DNA of 64,000 bases, taken from positions 62,001-126,000 of the forward strand of contig NZ_WHOM01000045.1 of the NCBI RefSeq assembly GCF_009739465.1, read 5' to 3'. The stretch comes from Streptomyces apocyni. GTDB taxonomy: Bacteria > Actinomycetota > Actinomycetes > Streptomycetales > Streptomycetaceae. The translations under genes were made by a program, and so were the position numbers. Each line of letters begins with the position of its first letter. Position 1 is the first letter of the stretch. Below the pieces are notes generated by a model. The model was given only the letters and a program-made list of their open reading frames with translations. It was not told the DNA's origin and ran no database searches. This document shows positions 25,050 to 34,124 of the stretch, one piece after another.

Positions 25050-27548
25050 ATGTCCGTTCTGACGCGCGACGAAGCGCAGACCCGAGCCCGACACCTCGAC
25101 ATCCACCGGTACGAGGTCGACCTCGACCTCACCGGTGGCGACGACACCTTCACCTCGCGCACCGCCATCCACTTCACGGCCCACGCGGACACCGACACCT
25201 TCGTCGAGCTCAAGCCCGCCACCCTGCGCACCGCCACCCTCGACGGACAACCCCTCGACCCGGCCACCCTCGACGGCGCCCGCCTCCCCCTCAACGGCCT
25301 CACCGCAGGCCCCCACGAACTCCGCGTCGACGCCGACATGCGCTACTCCCACACCGGCGAAGGCATGCACCGCTTCACCGACCCCGTCGACGGCGAAACG
25401 TACCTCTACACCCAGCTCTGCATGGACGACGCCCAACGCGTCTTCGCCGCCTTCGACCAGCCCGACCTCAAAGCCGTCTTCGCCTTCACCATCACCGCAC
25501 CCCCCACCTGGACCGTCCTCGGCAACGGCATCGCCACCCCCACCGGCAACGGCCACTGGACCATCGCCGACACCCCCCGCATCTCCACCTACCTCGCCGC
25601 CATCGCCGCCGGCCCCTACCACTCCGTACACACCGAACACCGCGGCCTGCCCTTCGCCCTCCACTGCCGCCGCTCACTCGCCCCCCACCTCGACGCCGAC
25701 GCCGACGAAATCCTCACCCTCACCCGCGCCTGCTTCGACCGCTACCACGAGAAATTCGACGAGCCCTACCCCTTCGACTCCTACGACCAGGCCTTCGTCC
25801 CCGAATTCAACGCCGGCGCCATGGAAAACCCCGGCCTCGTCACCTTCCGCGACGAATTCATCTACCGCTCCGCCGTCACCGCCACCGAACGCCAAACCCG
25901 CGCCATGGTCATCGCCCACGAAATGGCCCACATGTGGTTCGGCGACCTCGTCACCCTCCAATGGTGGGACGACATCTGGCTCAACGAATCCTTCGCCGAA
26001 TACATGGGCTACCAAGTCACCTCCGAAGCCACCCACTTCACCCACACCTGGACCGACTTCGGAGTCGCCCGCAAAAGCTGGGGCTACGACGCCGACCAAC
26101 GCCCCTCCACCCACCCCGTCGCCCCCGACCCCCACCTCGTCCCCGACACCGCATCCGCCCAACTCAACTTCGACGGCATCTCCTACGCCAAGGGCGCATC
26201 CGCCCTACGCCAACTCGTCGCCTGGCTCGGCGAAAAAGACTTCCTCACCGGAATCAACACCCACTTCGCACGCCACAAATTCGCCAACGCCACCCTCGCC
26301 GACTTCATCGACTCACTCGCCGACGCCACCGACCGCGACGTCCACGCCTGGGCCGACACCTGGCTAGGCACCACCGGCGTCGACAAACTCACCCCCCAAC
26401 CCAGCGAAACCGAAGGCCACTGGCACCTCACCGTCCACCAAGACGGCAACCGCCCCCACCGCATCACCATCGGCACCTACGACCGCGACCTCGTCGACCC
26501 CCACCACCTCATCCCCCGCAAACCCCTCGAACTCGACCTCCCCCAAAACGAAACCAGCATCACAACCCTCCCCGGCCGCCGCCCCGACCTCATCGTCCTC
26601 AACGCGGACGACCTCACCTACGCCAAAATCCGCTTCGACGACACCTCCTGGAACACCCTCAAACAACACCTCTCCGCACTCCCCGACCCCCTCACCCGCG
26701 CCGTCGTCTGGAACGCCCTACGCGACGCCGTACGCGACAGCGAACTCCCACCCGCCGCCTACCTCGAAGCGGCCCGCGCCCACCTCCCCCACGAAACCGA
26801 CCTCGCCCTCGTCCAAGGCGTCCTCACCTTCGCCACCACCCACATCGCCGACCGCTACACCACCCCCGAACACCGCCCCACCGCCCTCGCCACCCTCACC
26901 GACCTCTGCCGCGACCTCATCCGCCGCACCGAAGACGGCACCAACCCCGGCCTACGCCTCACCGCCGTACGCCACCTCATCAGCGCCGCCAGCCAACCCG
27001 ACACCATCCGCGACTGGTTCGACAACGGCACCGTCCCCGGCGGCCCCGAACTCGACCCCGAACTCCGCTGGCGCATCCTCACCCGACTCGCCGTACTCGG
27101 CGCCATCGACGACGCCGTCATCGACGCCGAACTCCTCCAAGACCCCAGCGCCACCGGCCAAGAAGGCGCCGCCCGCTGCCGCGCCGCCCTCCCCGACCCC
27201 GAAGCCAAACGGCAAGCCTGGGCCGACATGTTCCACACCGACCAACTCTCCAACTACCTCTTCACCGCCACCGCACAAGGCTTCTGGCAACCCGAACAAC
27301 TCGACCTCGTACGCCACTACATCCCCCGCTACTACCCCGACGCCATCGCCGTCGCCGCCCGCCGCGGACCCGCCATCGCCGACGCCGCAGGCCGCTGGGC
27401 CTTCCCCGCCGTCGCCGTCACCACCGAAACCCTGCACCTCGGCGAAACCTGCCTCACCGACGCCGACCCCAGCCCCACACTCCGCCGCAAACTCATCGAC
27501 CAACTCGACGACCTGGCACGCGCACTACGCGTACGAGACGCCTCCTAG
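25050..27548 (+). CDS. pepN: aminopeptidase N (M1 family)
   Basis: An 832-residue cytosolic zinc aminopeptidase that removes N-terminal residues from peptides. The exopeptidase motif GAMEN and the zinc site H290-EMA-H294 with E313 in NESFAEY are intact, followed by the ERAP1-like C-terminal domain. The ATG at 25050 opens MSVLTRDEAQTRARHLDIHRYEVDLDL, the usual start in actinobacteria. The coding strand is extremely C-rich and prefers GAA, CAA and AAA codons, unlike the trp or glt genes in this window. A strong terminator follows at 27618. Confidence 0.97.
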   Translation: MSVLTRDEAQTRARHLDIHRYEVDLDLTGGDDTFTSRTAIHFTAHADTDTFVELKPATLRTATLDGQPLDPATLDGARLPLNGLTAGPHELRVDADMRYSHTGEGMHRFTDPVDGETYLYTQLCMDDAQRVFAAFDQPDLKAVFAFTITAPPTWTVLGNGIATPTGNGHWTIADTPRISTYLAAIAAGPYHSVHTEHRGLPFALHCRRSLAPHLDADADEILTLTRACFDRYHEKFDEPYPFDSYDQAFVPEFNAGAMENPGLVTFRDEFIYRSAVTATERQTRAMVIAHEMAHMWFGDLVTLQWWDDIWLNESFAEYMGYQVTSEATHFTHTWTDFGVARKSWGYDADQRPSTHPVAPDPHLVPDTASAQLNFDGISYAKGASALRQLVAWLGEKDFLTGINTHFARHKFANATLADFIDSLADATDRDVHAWADTWLGTTGVDKLTPQPSETEGHWHLTVHQDGNRPHRITIGTYDRDLVDPHHLIPRKPLELDLPQNETSITTLPGRRPDLIVLNADDLTYAKIRFDDTSWNTLKQHLSALPDPLTRAVVWNALRDAVRDSELPPAAYLEAARAHLPHETDLALVQGVLTFATTHIADRYTTPEHRPTALATLTDLCRDLIRRTEDGTNPGLRLTAVRHLISAASQPDTIRDWFDNGTVPGGPELDPELRWRILTRLAVLGAIDDAVIDAELLQDPSATGQEGAARCRAALPDPEAKRQAWADMFHTDQLSNYLFTATAQGFWQPEQLDLVRHYIPRYYPDAIAVAARRGPAIADAAGRWAFPAVAVTTETLHLGETCLTDADPSPTLRRKLIDQLDDLARALRVRDAS

Positions 27549-27617
27549 AGCCGCGGCCGCCAGACCGGCTTCAGACACCCACCGCCACTGCCACCGCCTA
27601 GCACAGAGCCACCACCC

Positions 27618-27649
27618 GGCCCCCACTCCGCGCTCACGGAGTGGGGGCC
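27618..27649 (+). terminator. terminator of pepN
   Basis: GGCCCCCACTCCG (27618-27630) and CGGAGTGGGGGCC (27637-27649) form a perfect 13-bp stem with a CGCTCA loop. Confidence 0.9.
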
Positions 27650-27775
27650 GATAACACTTTCGGGTTCAGATCGTTGAGCTGACCGGGCGCGTCACCCCAC
27701 ACGCGGACAGGCTGGCGCCCCAGCACGCATCAGCAGGTGCCCGCCCGGCACCACGCGCACCCGAAGGACACCGCC

Positions 27776-29233
27776 ATGAGCAACGCCCCGCCCCTCTCCG
27801 GAGGCACCACAGGCCCCACCGCCCTGCGGCCCCTGCTCAGCACCGTCCTCGACGCACTCCAAGACGGCGCACACAGACGCCACGGCCCCCTACCCGCCGG
27901 CGGCCCCGCCACCATCACCGCACACGTACGCAGCACCCTCGGCCCCGTACTCCCCGAACACGGCACCGGCGCCGAAGACGCCCTCCACACCCTCGTACGC
28001 CTCCTCACCGAAGGCGCCGCCGACCCCGCCGAACCCCACTGCGTCGCCCACCTCCACTGCCCACCCCTCGCCGTCGCCACCGCCGCCGACCTCGCCGCCT
28101 CCGCCCTCAACCCCTCCATGGACTCCTGGGACCAAGCCCCCGCCGCCTCCGCACTCGAAACCCTCGTCACCCACGCACTCGCCACCGAAATCCACCCCGA
28201 CGGCACCGCCGACGCCCTCGTCACCACCGGCGGCACCGAAGCCAACCAACTCGCCCTCCTCCTAGCCCGCGAACAAACCCGCCACCTCCCTCACCCCGTA
28301 CACCTCATCACCGGCGCCAACGCCCACCACTCCCTGCACCGCGCCGCCTGGCTCCTCGGCCTCCCCACCCCCACCACCCTCCCCACACCGGGCGGAACCC
28401 TCGACCCCGCCGCCCTCCACCACACCCTCACCGCACTCCCCGGCCCCCACCTCGTCGCCGCCACCGCAGGCACCACCGACGCCGGACTCATCGACCCACT
28501 CCCCGAAATCGCCGCCCTCTGCCACCAACACGGCGCCCGACTCCACATCGACGCCGCATACGGCGGCGGCCTCCTCTTCAGCACCACCCGCCACACCCAA
28601 CTTCACGGCCTCCACCACGCCCACACCGTCGCCCTCGACCTCCACAAACTCGGCTGGCAACCCGTCGCCGCCGGACTCCTCGTCGTACGCGACCCCGGGG
28701 AAACCACCCTCCTCGCCCACCAAGCCGACTACCTCAACGCCGACGACGACACCGAAGCAGGCCTCCCCGACCTCCTCAGCCGCTCCCTACGCACCACCAG
28801 ACGCCCCGACATCCTCAAAACCGCCGTCACCCTCCGCGCACTCGGCCGCACCGGAATCGGCACCCTCGTCGACACCGTCTGCACCCTCGCCACCCACTTC
28901 GCCCACCACATCAACCAACACCCCCACTTCGAGCTCTACGCCCCACCCACCATCAGCACCGTCCTGTTCCGCCCCACCGACGCCGACGACCACCACATCG
29001 CCCACACTCGACGGCAACTCCTCACCGAAGGCCAGGCCGTACTCGGCCGCGCCCGCATGGACGGCCGCCTCTGGTTCAAAGCCACCCTGCTCAACCCCCA
29101 CACCACCACCGACGACCTCGCCGAACTCCTCAAACACATCGAAGCCACGCACATCGAAGCCACGCACAACGACGCAACACGCAACGCAGCAACGCACACG
29201 CAGCAGTTCGCGGAAGGAAGCACAGCCCGATGA
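27776..29233 (+). CDS. PLP-dependent amino acid decarboxylase (DesA-like)
   Basis: A 485-residue group II PLP decarboxylase. The cofactor lysine is K291 in DLHKLGWQP, the pyridine-binding aspartate is in HIDAAYGG, and GGTEANQLALLLA is the phosphate/substrate segment. The overall pattern (HCVAHLHCPPL, NPSMDSWDQAPAAS) resembles lysine decarboxylase DesA of desferrioxamine synthesis. The ATG at 27776 has a GAAGGA site. The C-terminal tail is a repetitive HIEATHIEATH stretch. Its stop overlaps the next gene (ATGA), an N-hydroxylase, so the pair probably converts lysine or ornithine to an N-hydroxy-diamine. The substrate is inferred from the pairing. Confidence 0.87.
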   Translation: MSNAPPLSGGTTGPTALRPLLSTVLDALQDGAHRRHGPLPAGGPATITAHVRSTLGPVLPEHGTGAEDALHTLVRLLTEGAADPAEPHCVAHLHCPPLAVATAADLAASALNPSMDSWDQAPAASALETLVTHALATEIHPDGTADALVTTGGTEANQLALLLAREQTRHLPHPVHLITGANAHHSLHRAAWLLGLPTPTTLPTPGGTLDPAALHHTLTALPGPHLVAATAGTTDAGLIDPLPEIAALCHQHGARLHIDAAYGGGLLFSTTRHTQLHGLHHAHTVALDLHKLGWQPVAAGLLVVRDPGETTLLAHQADYLNADDDTEAGLPDLLSRSLRTTRRPDILKTAVTLRALGRTGIGTLVDTVCTLATHFAHHINQHPHFELYAPPTISTVLFRPTDADDHHIAHTRRQLLTEGQAVLGRARMDGRLWFKATLLNPHTTTDDLAELLKHIEATHIEATHNDATRNAATHTQQFAEGSTAR

Positions 29234-30684
29234 CCGCACCACACCCCACCAGCACCGCCGCCACCACCACCCAACCCGCCCAAACCCCCCACGACCTGGT
29301 CGGCATCGGCATCGGCCCCTTCAACCTCTCCCTCGCCGCCCTCGCCCACGACCTACCCGAACCCCTCACCACCGCCTTCTACGAACAACGCCCCACCTTC
29401 CACTGGCACCCAGGACTCCTCATCGACGGCGCCACCCTCCAAGTCCCCTTCCTCGCCGACCTCGTCACCCTCGCCAACCCCGCCAGCCCCTGGACCTTCC
29501 TCGCCTACCTCCGCACCATCGACCGCCTCTACCCCTTCTACTTCGCCGAGCGCTTCCACATCCAACGCAGCGAATACGACGCCTACTGCCGCTGGGTCAG
29601 CGACCAACTCCCCGGACTCCACTTCAGCCACCAAGTCGACGCCATCCGCTGGAACCACGAACGCGCCCTGTTCGAAGTCGACTTCACCCAAATCGACACC
29701 GAAGGCGAAGCCGAAGCCCTCGGCCGCACCTACACCCGCAACGTCGTCATCGGCGCAGGCACCACCCCCTACATCCCCGAACCCCTCAAACCCCTAGCCG
29801 ACGCCCCCACCGTCCCCGTCATCCACGCCGCCGACTACCTCCACCACCGCGAACGCCTCCTCGCCGCCGACCACATCACCGTCATCGGCTCCGGCCAATC
29901 CGGCGCCGAAGTCTTCCTCGACCTCCTCAAACACCGCCCCGCAGGCCGCGAAAAGCTGCACTGGCTCGCCCGCACCGAAGCCTTCGCACCCATGGAGTAC
30001 TCCAAGCTCGGCCTCGAACACTTCACCCCCGACTACACCCACTACTTCCACGCCCTGCCCCAAGCCCAACGCGACCGGCTCATCCCACAACAGTGGCAAC
30101 TCCACAAAGGCATCGACACCGACACCATCACCGCCATCCACCACGAGCTCTACCAACGCACCCTGCACGGCGGCTGGCCCGACACCGTCCTCACCCCCGG
30201 CGTCACCGTCCGCACCGCCGGACGCGTCGCCAACACCCAAGTCGAACTCCACCTCGAACACATCCAACAAGGCACCCGCACCCGCCTCACCACCGACGCC
30301 GTCGTCCTCGCCACCGGCTACCGCGAACGCCCCCTGGACCACCTACTCGCCGGACTCGACCCCTACATCCGCCGCGACAGCGCCGAACGCCCCCGCATCG
30401 ACGAGCAATACCGCCTCACCCTCGACCCCGCCATCACCGGAACCCTCTACGTCCAAAACGCCGAACGCCACACCCACGGCGTCGGCGCCCCCGACCTCGG
30501 CCTCGCCGCCTGGCGCAGCGCCACCATCCTCAACACCCTCACCGGCACCAACCCCTACCCCCTGCCCAAGCGCACCGCCTTCACCACCTTCGGCCTCACC
30601 CAGCACGAAGCCCCGGCCAGCCGCGACCAAGCCAGCACCACGGCCGAACAACGCGCCAGCAACCTCGTACAACTCAAGGGCTGA
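29230..30684 (+). CDS. lysine/ornithine-type N-monooxygenase (DesB-like)
   Basis: A 484-residue FAD- and NADPH-dependent amine N-hydroxylase of the IucD/PvdA/DesB class. FAD-binding GIGIGPFNLSLAA is near residue 25, NADPH-binding VIGSGQSGAEVFLDLL near 220, and the family's ATGY motif (VVLATGYRERP) near 360. The start overlaps the decarboxylase stop (ATGA), strong evidence for coupling. With a DesA-like partner the product would be N-hydroxycadaverine or N-hydroxyputrescine, a siderophore building block. No acyltransferase or NIS synthetase gene follows, and I see no DtxR/DmdR iron box (TTAGGTTAGGCTAACCTAA-like) upstream. Confidence 0.92.
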   Translation: MTAPHPTSTAATTTQPAQTPHDLVGIGIGPFNLSLAALAHDLPEPLTTAFYEQRPTFHWHPGLLIDGATLQVPFLADLVTLANPASPWTFLAYLRTIDRLYPFYFAERFHIQRSEYDAYCRWVSDQLPGLHFSHQVDAIRWNHERALFEVDFTQIDTEGEAEALGRTYTRNVVIGAGTTPYIPEPLKPLADAPTVPVIHAADYLHHRERLLAADHITVIGSGQSGAEVFLDLLKHRPAGREKLHWLARTEAFAPMEYSKLGLEHFTPDYTHYFHALPQAQRDRLIPQQWQLHKGIDTDTITAIHHELYQRTLHGGWPDTVLTPGVTVRTAGRVANTQVELHLEHIQQGTRTRLTTDAVVLATGYRERPLDHLLAGLDPYIRRDSAERPRIDEQYRLTLDPAITGTLYVQNAERHTHGVGAPDLGLAAWRSATILNTLTGTNPYPLPKRTAFTTFGLTQHEAPASRDQASTTAEQRASNLVQLKG

Positions 30685-30762
30685 CAGCCAGGCGAGTGCC
30701 ACAGTGGACCGGGACACCGCGCGACGCACCCCCAACCCACCGCCGAGGGAGCCCACCCACCC

Positions 30763-31506
30763 ATGAACCACCCCGAGAGCCAACCCGCACCCCCCGTGCC
30801 CCACGGCACCCCCGACGCACCCCGCGTCTCCGTCCGCGGTGAAGCCCACCTCGAAGTCGACCCCGAAATCGCCCGCATCACCATCACCATCACCACCCGA
30901 GGCACCGACCGACGCACCACACTCGACGACCTCACCCGCCGCAACACCGCCGCACTCGACCTCGTAAAAACCTACGGAGAAGCCATCGACAAACTCGAAA
31001 CCGGCTCCTACTCCGTCACCCCCGAACTCACCAAACACGGCCGCGGCGACCGCGTACGCGCCTACCGCGGCCACGTCGACATCCACGCCGAAATCAGCGA
31101 CTTCACCGCACTCGGAGAACTCACCACCCGCATCGCCGACCTAGAACTCACCCACGTCAACGGCCCCCGGTGGGCCCTACGCCCCAACTCACCCGCCCAC
31201 CGCGAAGCCCGCCGCCGCGCCGTACAAGAAGCCGTCCAACGCGCCCGCGAGTACGCCGAAGCCCTCGGCACCCACCTCGACGCACTCATCGAACTCGCCG
31301 ACACCGGCGCCGAGAACGCCACCCCCTACGGCCCCTACGGCCCCTACGGCACGGAGGCCATGCCCGCCGCAGGAGGCGGCATGCGATCCGTGGCCTACTC
31401 ACCCGAAGAGGCCGACGCCGCCGCACCACTCGACCTCTCCCCGCAACGCCAGACCGTCTACGCCCAGATCAACGCCCGCTTCACCATGGCACCACCACGC
31501 CTCTGA
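30763..31506 (+). CDS. SIMPL (DUF541) domain protein
   Basis: A 247-residue protein of the SIMPL/DUF541 family. The pattern VSVRGEAHLEVDPEIARITITITTRG opens the domain (about 20-45), and the C-terminal half holds ARREARRRAVQEAVQRAREYAEALG, the family's helical segment. No clear signal peptide is present, although relatives are often periplasmic. There is a P-Y-G-P-Y-G-P-Y-G repeat near residue 190. The gene lies 78 bp after the N-hydroxylase and may be cotranscribed. Family members are linked to stress responses, but the mechanism is unknown. Confidence 0.88.
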   Translation: MNHPESQPAPPVPHGTPDAPRVSVRGEAHLEVDPEIARITITITTRGTDRRTTLDDLTRRNTAALDLVKTYGEAIDKLETGSYSVTPELTKHGRGDRVRAYRGHVDIHAEISDFTALGELTTRIADLELTHVNGPRWALRPNSPAHREARRRAVQEAVQRAREYAEALGTHLDALIELADTGAENATPYGPYGPYGTEAMPAAGGGMRSVAYSPEEADAAAPLDLSPQRQTVYAQINARFTMAPPRL

Positions 31507-31626
31507 ATGCTCATCAGAGCGCCCCTGCGCACAATTCAACACTTGTCAATAACCCTTCACCCAAAGATGGTTGAGTCGTCACGCCCGACCAATTCGCTAC
31601 CCATCGGTAAGCCCTAGGCTCGAAAC

Positions 31627-33057
31627 ATGCGCCGAGCGAAAATCGTCTCCACCCTGGGCCCAGCCACCGACTCATACGACCAGATCAAAGCCCTAGTACA
31701 AGCGGGAATGGACATCGCCCGCTTCAACCTCAGCCACGGCACCTACACCGAACACGAAACGCGCTACCAGCGCGTACGCGAAGCCTCCAACGAAACCGGC
31801 CGCGGCGTCGGCATCCTCGCCGACCTACAAGGCCCGAAGATCCGCCTCGGCCGCTTCACCGAAGGACCCGTACTCCTTGAACGCGGCGACACCTTCACCA
31901 TCACCGTCGAAGACGGCACCCCAGGCGACCGCCACACCTGCGGCACCACCTACCCCGGCCTCGCCGCCGACGTCACCACCGGCGAACGCATCCTCGTCGA
32001 CGACGGCAAAGTCACCCTCGAAGTCACCGACGTCAACGGCCCCCGCGTCACCACCACCGTCATCGAAGGCGGCATGGTCTCCGACCACAAAGGCCTCAAC
32101 CTCCCCGGCGTCGCCGTCTCCGTCCCCGCACTCTCCGAAAAGGACGTCGAAGACCTCCGCTGGGCCCTGCGCATCGGCGCCGACATCATCGCCCTCTCCT
32201 TCGTCCGCAGCGGACGCGACGCCGCCGACGTCCACCGCGTCATGAAGGAAGAAGGCCGCCGCGTCCCCGTCATCGCCAAGATCGAAAAACCCCAGGCCGT
32301 CGAGCACATCGACGACATCGTCGCCGCCTTCGACGGCATCATGATCGCCCGCGGCGACCTCGGCGTCGAAATGCCCCTCGAAGACGTCCCCATCGTCCAA
32401 AAACGCGCCATCAAACTCGCCAAACGCAACGCCAAGCCGGTCATCGTCGCCACCCAGATGCTCGACTCCATGATCGACAACTCCCGGCCCACCCGCGCCG
32501 AAGCCTCCGACGTCGCCAACGCCGTTATCGACGGCACCGACGCCGTGATGCTCTCCGGCGAGACCAGCATCGGGAAATACCCCATCGAAACGGTCCGCAC
32601 GATGGCCCGCATCGTCGAATCGGCGGAAGAGGACATCCTCGCCAAGGGCCTGCCCCCACTCACCGAACGCAACAAACCCCGCACCCAGGCGGGCGCGGTC
32701 GCCCGAGCCGCCGCCGAAATCGGCGACTTCCTCGGCGCCAAGTTCCTGGTCGCCTTCACTCAATCCGGCGACACGGTGAAGCGCCTCTCGCGCTACCGCT
32801 CCCCAATCCCGCTGCTCGCCTTCACCCCGGACCCCGCGACGCGCTCGCAGCTCAACCTCACGTGGGGCGTGGAGACGTACCTCGGCCCTCATGTCGACTC
32901 GACCGATGCGATGGTCGCGCAGGTGGACGAGCACCTGCTCAAGATCGGCCGCTGCGAACGGGGTGACATCGTGGTGATCACGGCGGGGTCCCCACCAGGG
33001 GTGCCGGGCTCGACGAACCTGGTTCGCGTGCATCACATCGGGGATGCGGTGCGTTAG
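31627..33057 (+). CDS. pyk: pyruvate kinase
   Basis: A 476-residue glycolytic enzyme making pyruvate and ATP from PEP and ADP. The N-terminal MRRAKIVSTLGPAT, the PEP/metal site KIEKPQAVEHIDDIVAAFDGIMIARGDLGVE and the ATQMLDSMIDNSRPTRAEASDVANAV segment are complete. Most of the gene shares the C/A-rich codon use of its upstream neighbours, but the last 300 bp do not, so the composition change occurs inside this gene. The ATG at 31627 lacks a clear ribosome site and the message may be nearly leaderless. The stop abuts the stop of the convergent downstream gene. Confidence 0.97.
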   Translation: MRRAKIVSTLGPATDSYDQIKALVQAGMDIARFNLSHGTYTEHETRYQRVREASNETGRGVGILADLQGPKIRLGRFTEGPVLLERGDTFTITVEDGTPGDRHTCGTTYPGLAADVTTGERILVDDGKVTLEVTDVNGPRVTTTVIEGGMVSDHKGLNLPGVAVSVPALSEKDVEDLRWALRIGADIIALSFVRSGRDAADVHRVMKEEGRRVPVIAKIEKPQAVEHIDDIVAAFDGIMIARGDLGVEMPLEDVPIVQKRAIKLAKRNAKPVIVATQMLDSMIDNSRPTRAEASDVANAVIDGTDAVMLSGETSIGKYPIETVRTMARIVESAEEDILAKGLPPLTERNKPRTQAGAVARAAAEIGDFLGAKFLVAFTQSGDTVKRLSRYRSPIPLLAFTPDPATRSQLNLTWGVETYLGPHVDSTDAMVAQVDEHLLKIGRCERGDIVVITAGSPPGVPGSTNLVRVHHIGDAVR

Positions 33058-33840
33058 CTAGTACTTCGGCCCGATGTGGGCGTCCATCAGGGCGACGGAT
33101 GCCTTGCGGGCGACGGAGACGTTCAACGGGTCACTGCCTCGGGCCAGCATCGTCCACTCGACGCCGACCTTCGCCATGGTGTCGGTGCACAGCTTGCGGA
33201 TGTCGTCGGACTTGTTCGTGAAGAAGTACCGGGGGTACTCGTAGCGCTTGCGCTCACCGGCGACCATGCGGGTGGTCCAGTTGGTGATCCGGCATCCGTC
33301 GGAGTGGATCAGTCCCCGGATGAACTCCCAGGGGTGGGCGTCGACGATGTCCTGCTGCCAGGGATCGAGCACGATGGCCCGCTCGTGCTTCTTGGCGGGC
33401 CCGTGCTGCGGGAAAAGGCAGGGCCAGTGTCGGCTGTAGCCGGTCACTGCGACGTAGCCGACCGCCTGTACCCGGGCTGCCTTGTTGCTGGGGTTCGCTG
33501 TCTGAACGGCTGTCACGCAGGCGTCGATGAGCCCCGGCCAGGCGTCAGCGCATGCGATGCGGAGGTAGTAGCCACCGCACGCGGTGGGGCTGATGCAGCC
33601 GTCTCCGAGGTAGAGGCCGAGTAGGTAGGAGTACGCCGCAGGATCTCCAGGCCACTCTGGCGCGGATTGGCAGCGGCAGCAGGGCCTGATCTGCGGGAGC
33701 ATGCGCGGGAGCGGCTCGATACGTGTCTGCCAGGAGCGGATCGCGGCTCTAGATATGCCGGTTTGTTTGCTGACGGAGTTCAAGCTGCGCCCCTGGGCGA
33801 CGAGTGCGAGAGCCCGCTTGCGCGTGTCGACGTCGTACAT
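33058..33840 (-). CDS. stand-alone HTH plus LAGLIDADG endonuclease-like protein
   Basis: A 260-residue protein with an N-terminal helix-turn-helix (about 5-40, TRKRALALVAQGRSLNSVSKQTGISRAAIRSW), a short C-rich segment (CCRC near 54-57), and two LAGLIDADG-type motifs: LLGLYLGDG (73-81) and FIRGLIHSDG (173-182). Both motifs keep the catalytic acid position (D80, D181). This is the layout of a single-chain homing endonuclease fused to a DNA-binding head; it is not in an intein or intron here. I chose ATG 33840 because related proteins begin MYDV; a start at 33882 is possible. It lies between pyk (stops touching) and a tRNA. Confidence 0.8.
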   Translation of the reverse strand: MYDVDTRKRALALVAQGRSLNSVSKQTGISRAAIRSWQTRIEPLPRMLPQIRPCCRCQSAPEWPGDPAAYSYLLGLYLGDGCISPTACGGYYLRIACADAWPGLIDACVTAVQTANPSNKAARVQAVGYVAVTGYSRHWPCLFPQHGPAKKHERAIVLDPWQQDIVDAHPWEFIRGLIHSDGCRITNWTTRMVAGERKRYEYPRYFFTNKSDDIRKLCTDTMAKVGVEWTMLARGSDPLNVSVARKASVALMDAHIGPKY

Positions 33841-33900
33841 GCGGTCGAGCTTGCGTCGATCACTCTGCCGCAAGGGCCGCATCGTGATGCGTTCACACGA

Positions 33901-33929
33901 TCACGTGAACATCAACCATTCTCACGTGA
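33901..33929. promoter_or_regulatory. two TCACGTGA palindromes, 21 bp apart
   Basis: The perfect 8-bp palindrome TCACGTGA occurs at 33901-33908 and 33922-33929, exactly two helical turns apart. It lies between the tRNA 3' end and the start of the LAGLIDADG gene, the place for an operator controlling that gene. The binding protein is unknown. Confidence 0.55.
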
Positions 33930-33949
33930 CCTTGGAATTGCAGGAAAAG

Positions 33950-34024
33950 TGCCCCGGGTGGGACTCGAACCCACACTGTATGGTGTTTGAGACCATCGTC
34001 TGCTGCCAATTGGACTACCGGGGC
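33950..34024 (-). tRNA. tRNA with CAA anticodon (Leu codon UUG), short variable loop
   Basis: A cloverleaf is readable on the minus strand: acceptor GCCCCGG/CCGGGGC, D arm GTCC...AGAC around a GG-containing loop, anticodon stem ATGGT/ACCAT with loop CTCAAAC (anticodon CAA), variable loop ACAGT, T arm GTGGG/CCCAC with TTCGAGT, and discriminator A. CCA is not encoded. By the code it reads UUG leucine, but bacterial tRNA-Leu normally has a long variable arm, and this one has five bases. The D-arm resembles tRNA-Gln types. It may be an unusual leucine isoacceptor, a recoded tRNA or a pseudo-tRNA. Confidence 0.85.
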
Positions 34025-34124
34025 CCAAGGAATCGAAGGTCATCTTCGATCCGCTGCCTGACCACCATACCGCAGCTAGGTAGGCTCATGGCAGCTGCAA
34101 CCTGCCCCGCACCAAGGAGCCCCC

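Noticed and set aside
25016..27601. A long + strand frame overlapping pepN in another phase
   Set aside because: The product is almost only R, P, H and T, an effect of the extreme C-richness; pepN explains the region.
27650..27775. Iron box upstream of the decarboxylase/hydroxylase pair
   Set aside because: No TTAGG...CCTAA type palindrome is found between the pepN terminator and the start.
31507..31626. Promoter of pyk (TTGTCA or TTGAGT with TAGGCT)
   Set aside because: Several weak boxes are present, but spacing is poor and none stands out enough to annotate.
33000..34100. Integrated element using the tRNA as attachment site
   Set aside because: No integrase gene and no second copy of the tRNA 3' end are seen in the window.
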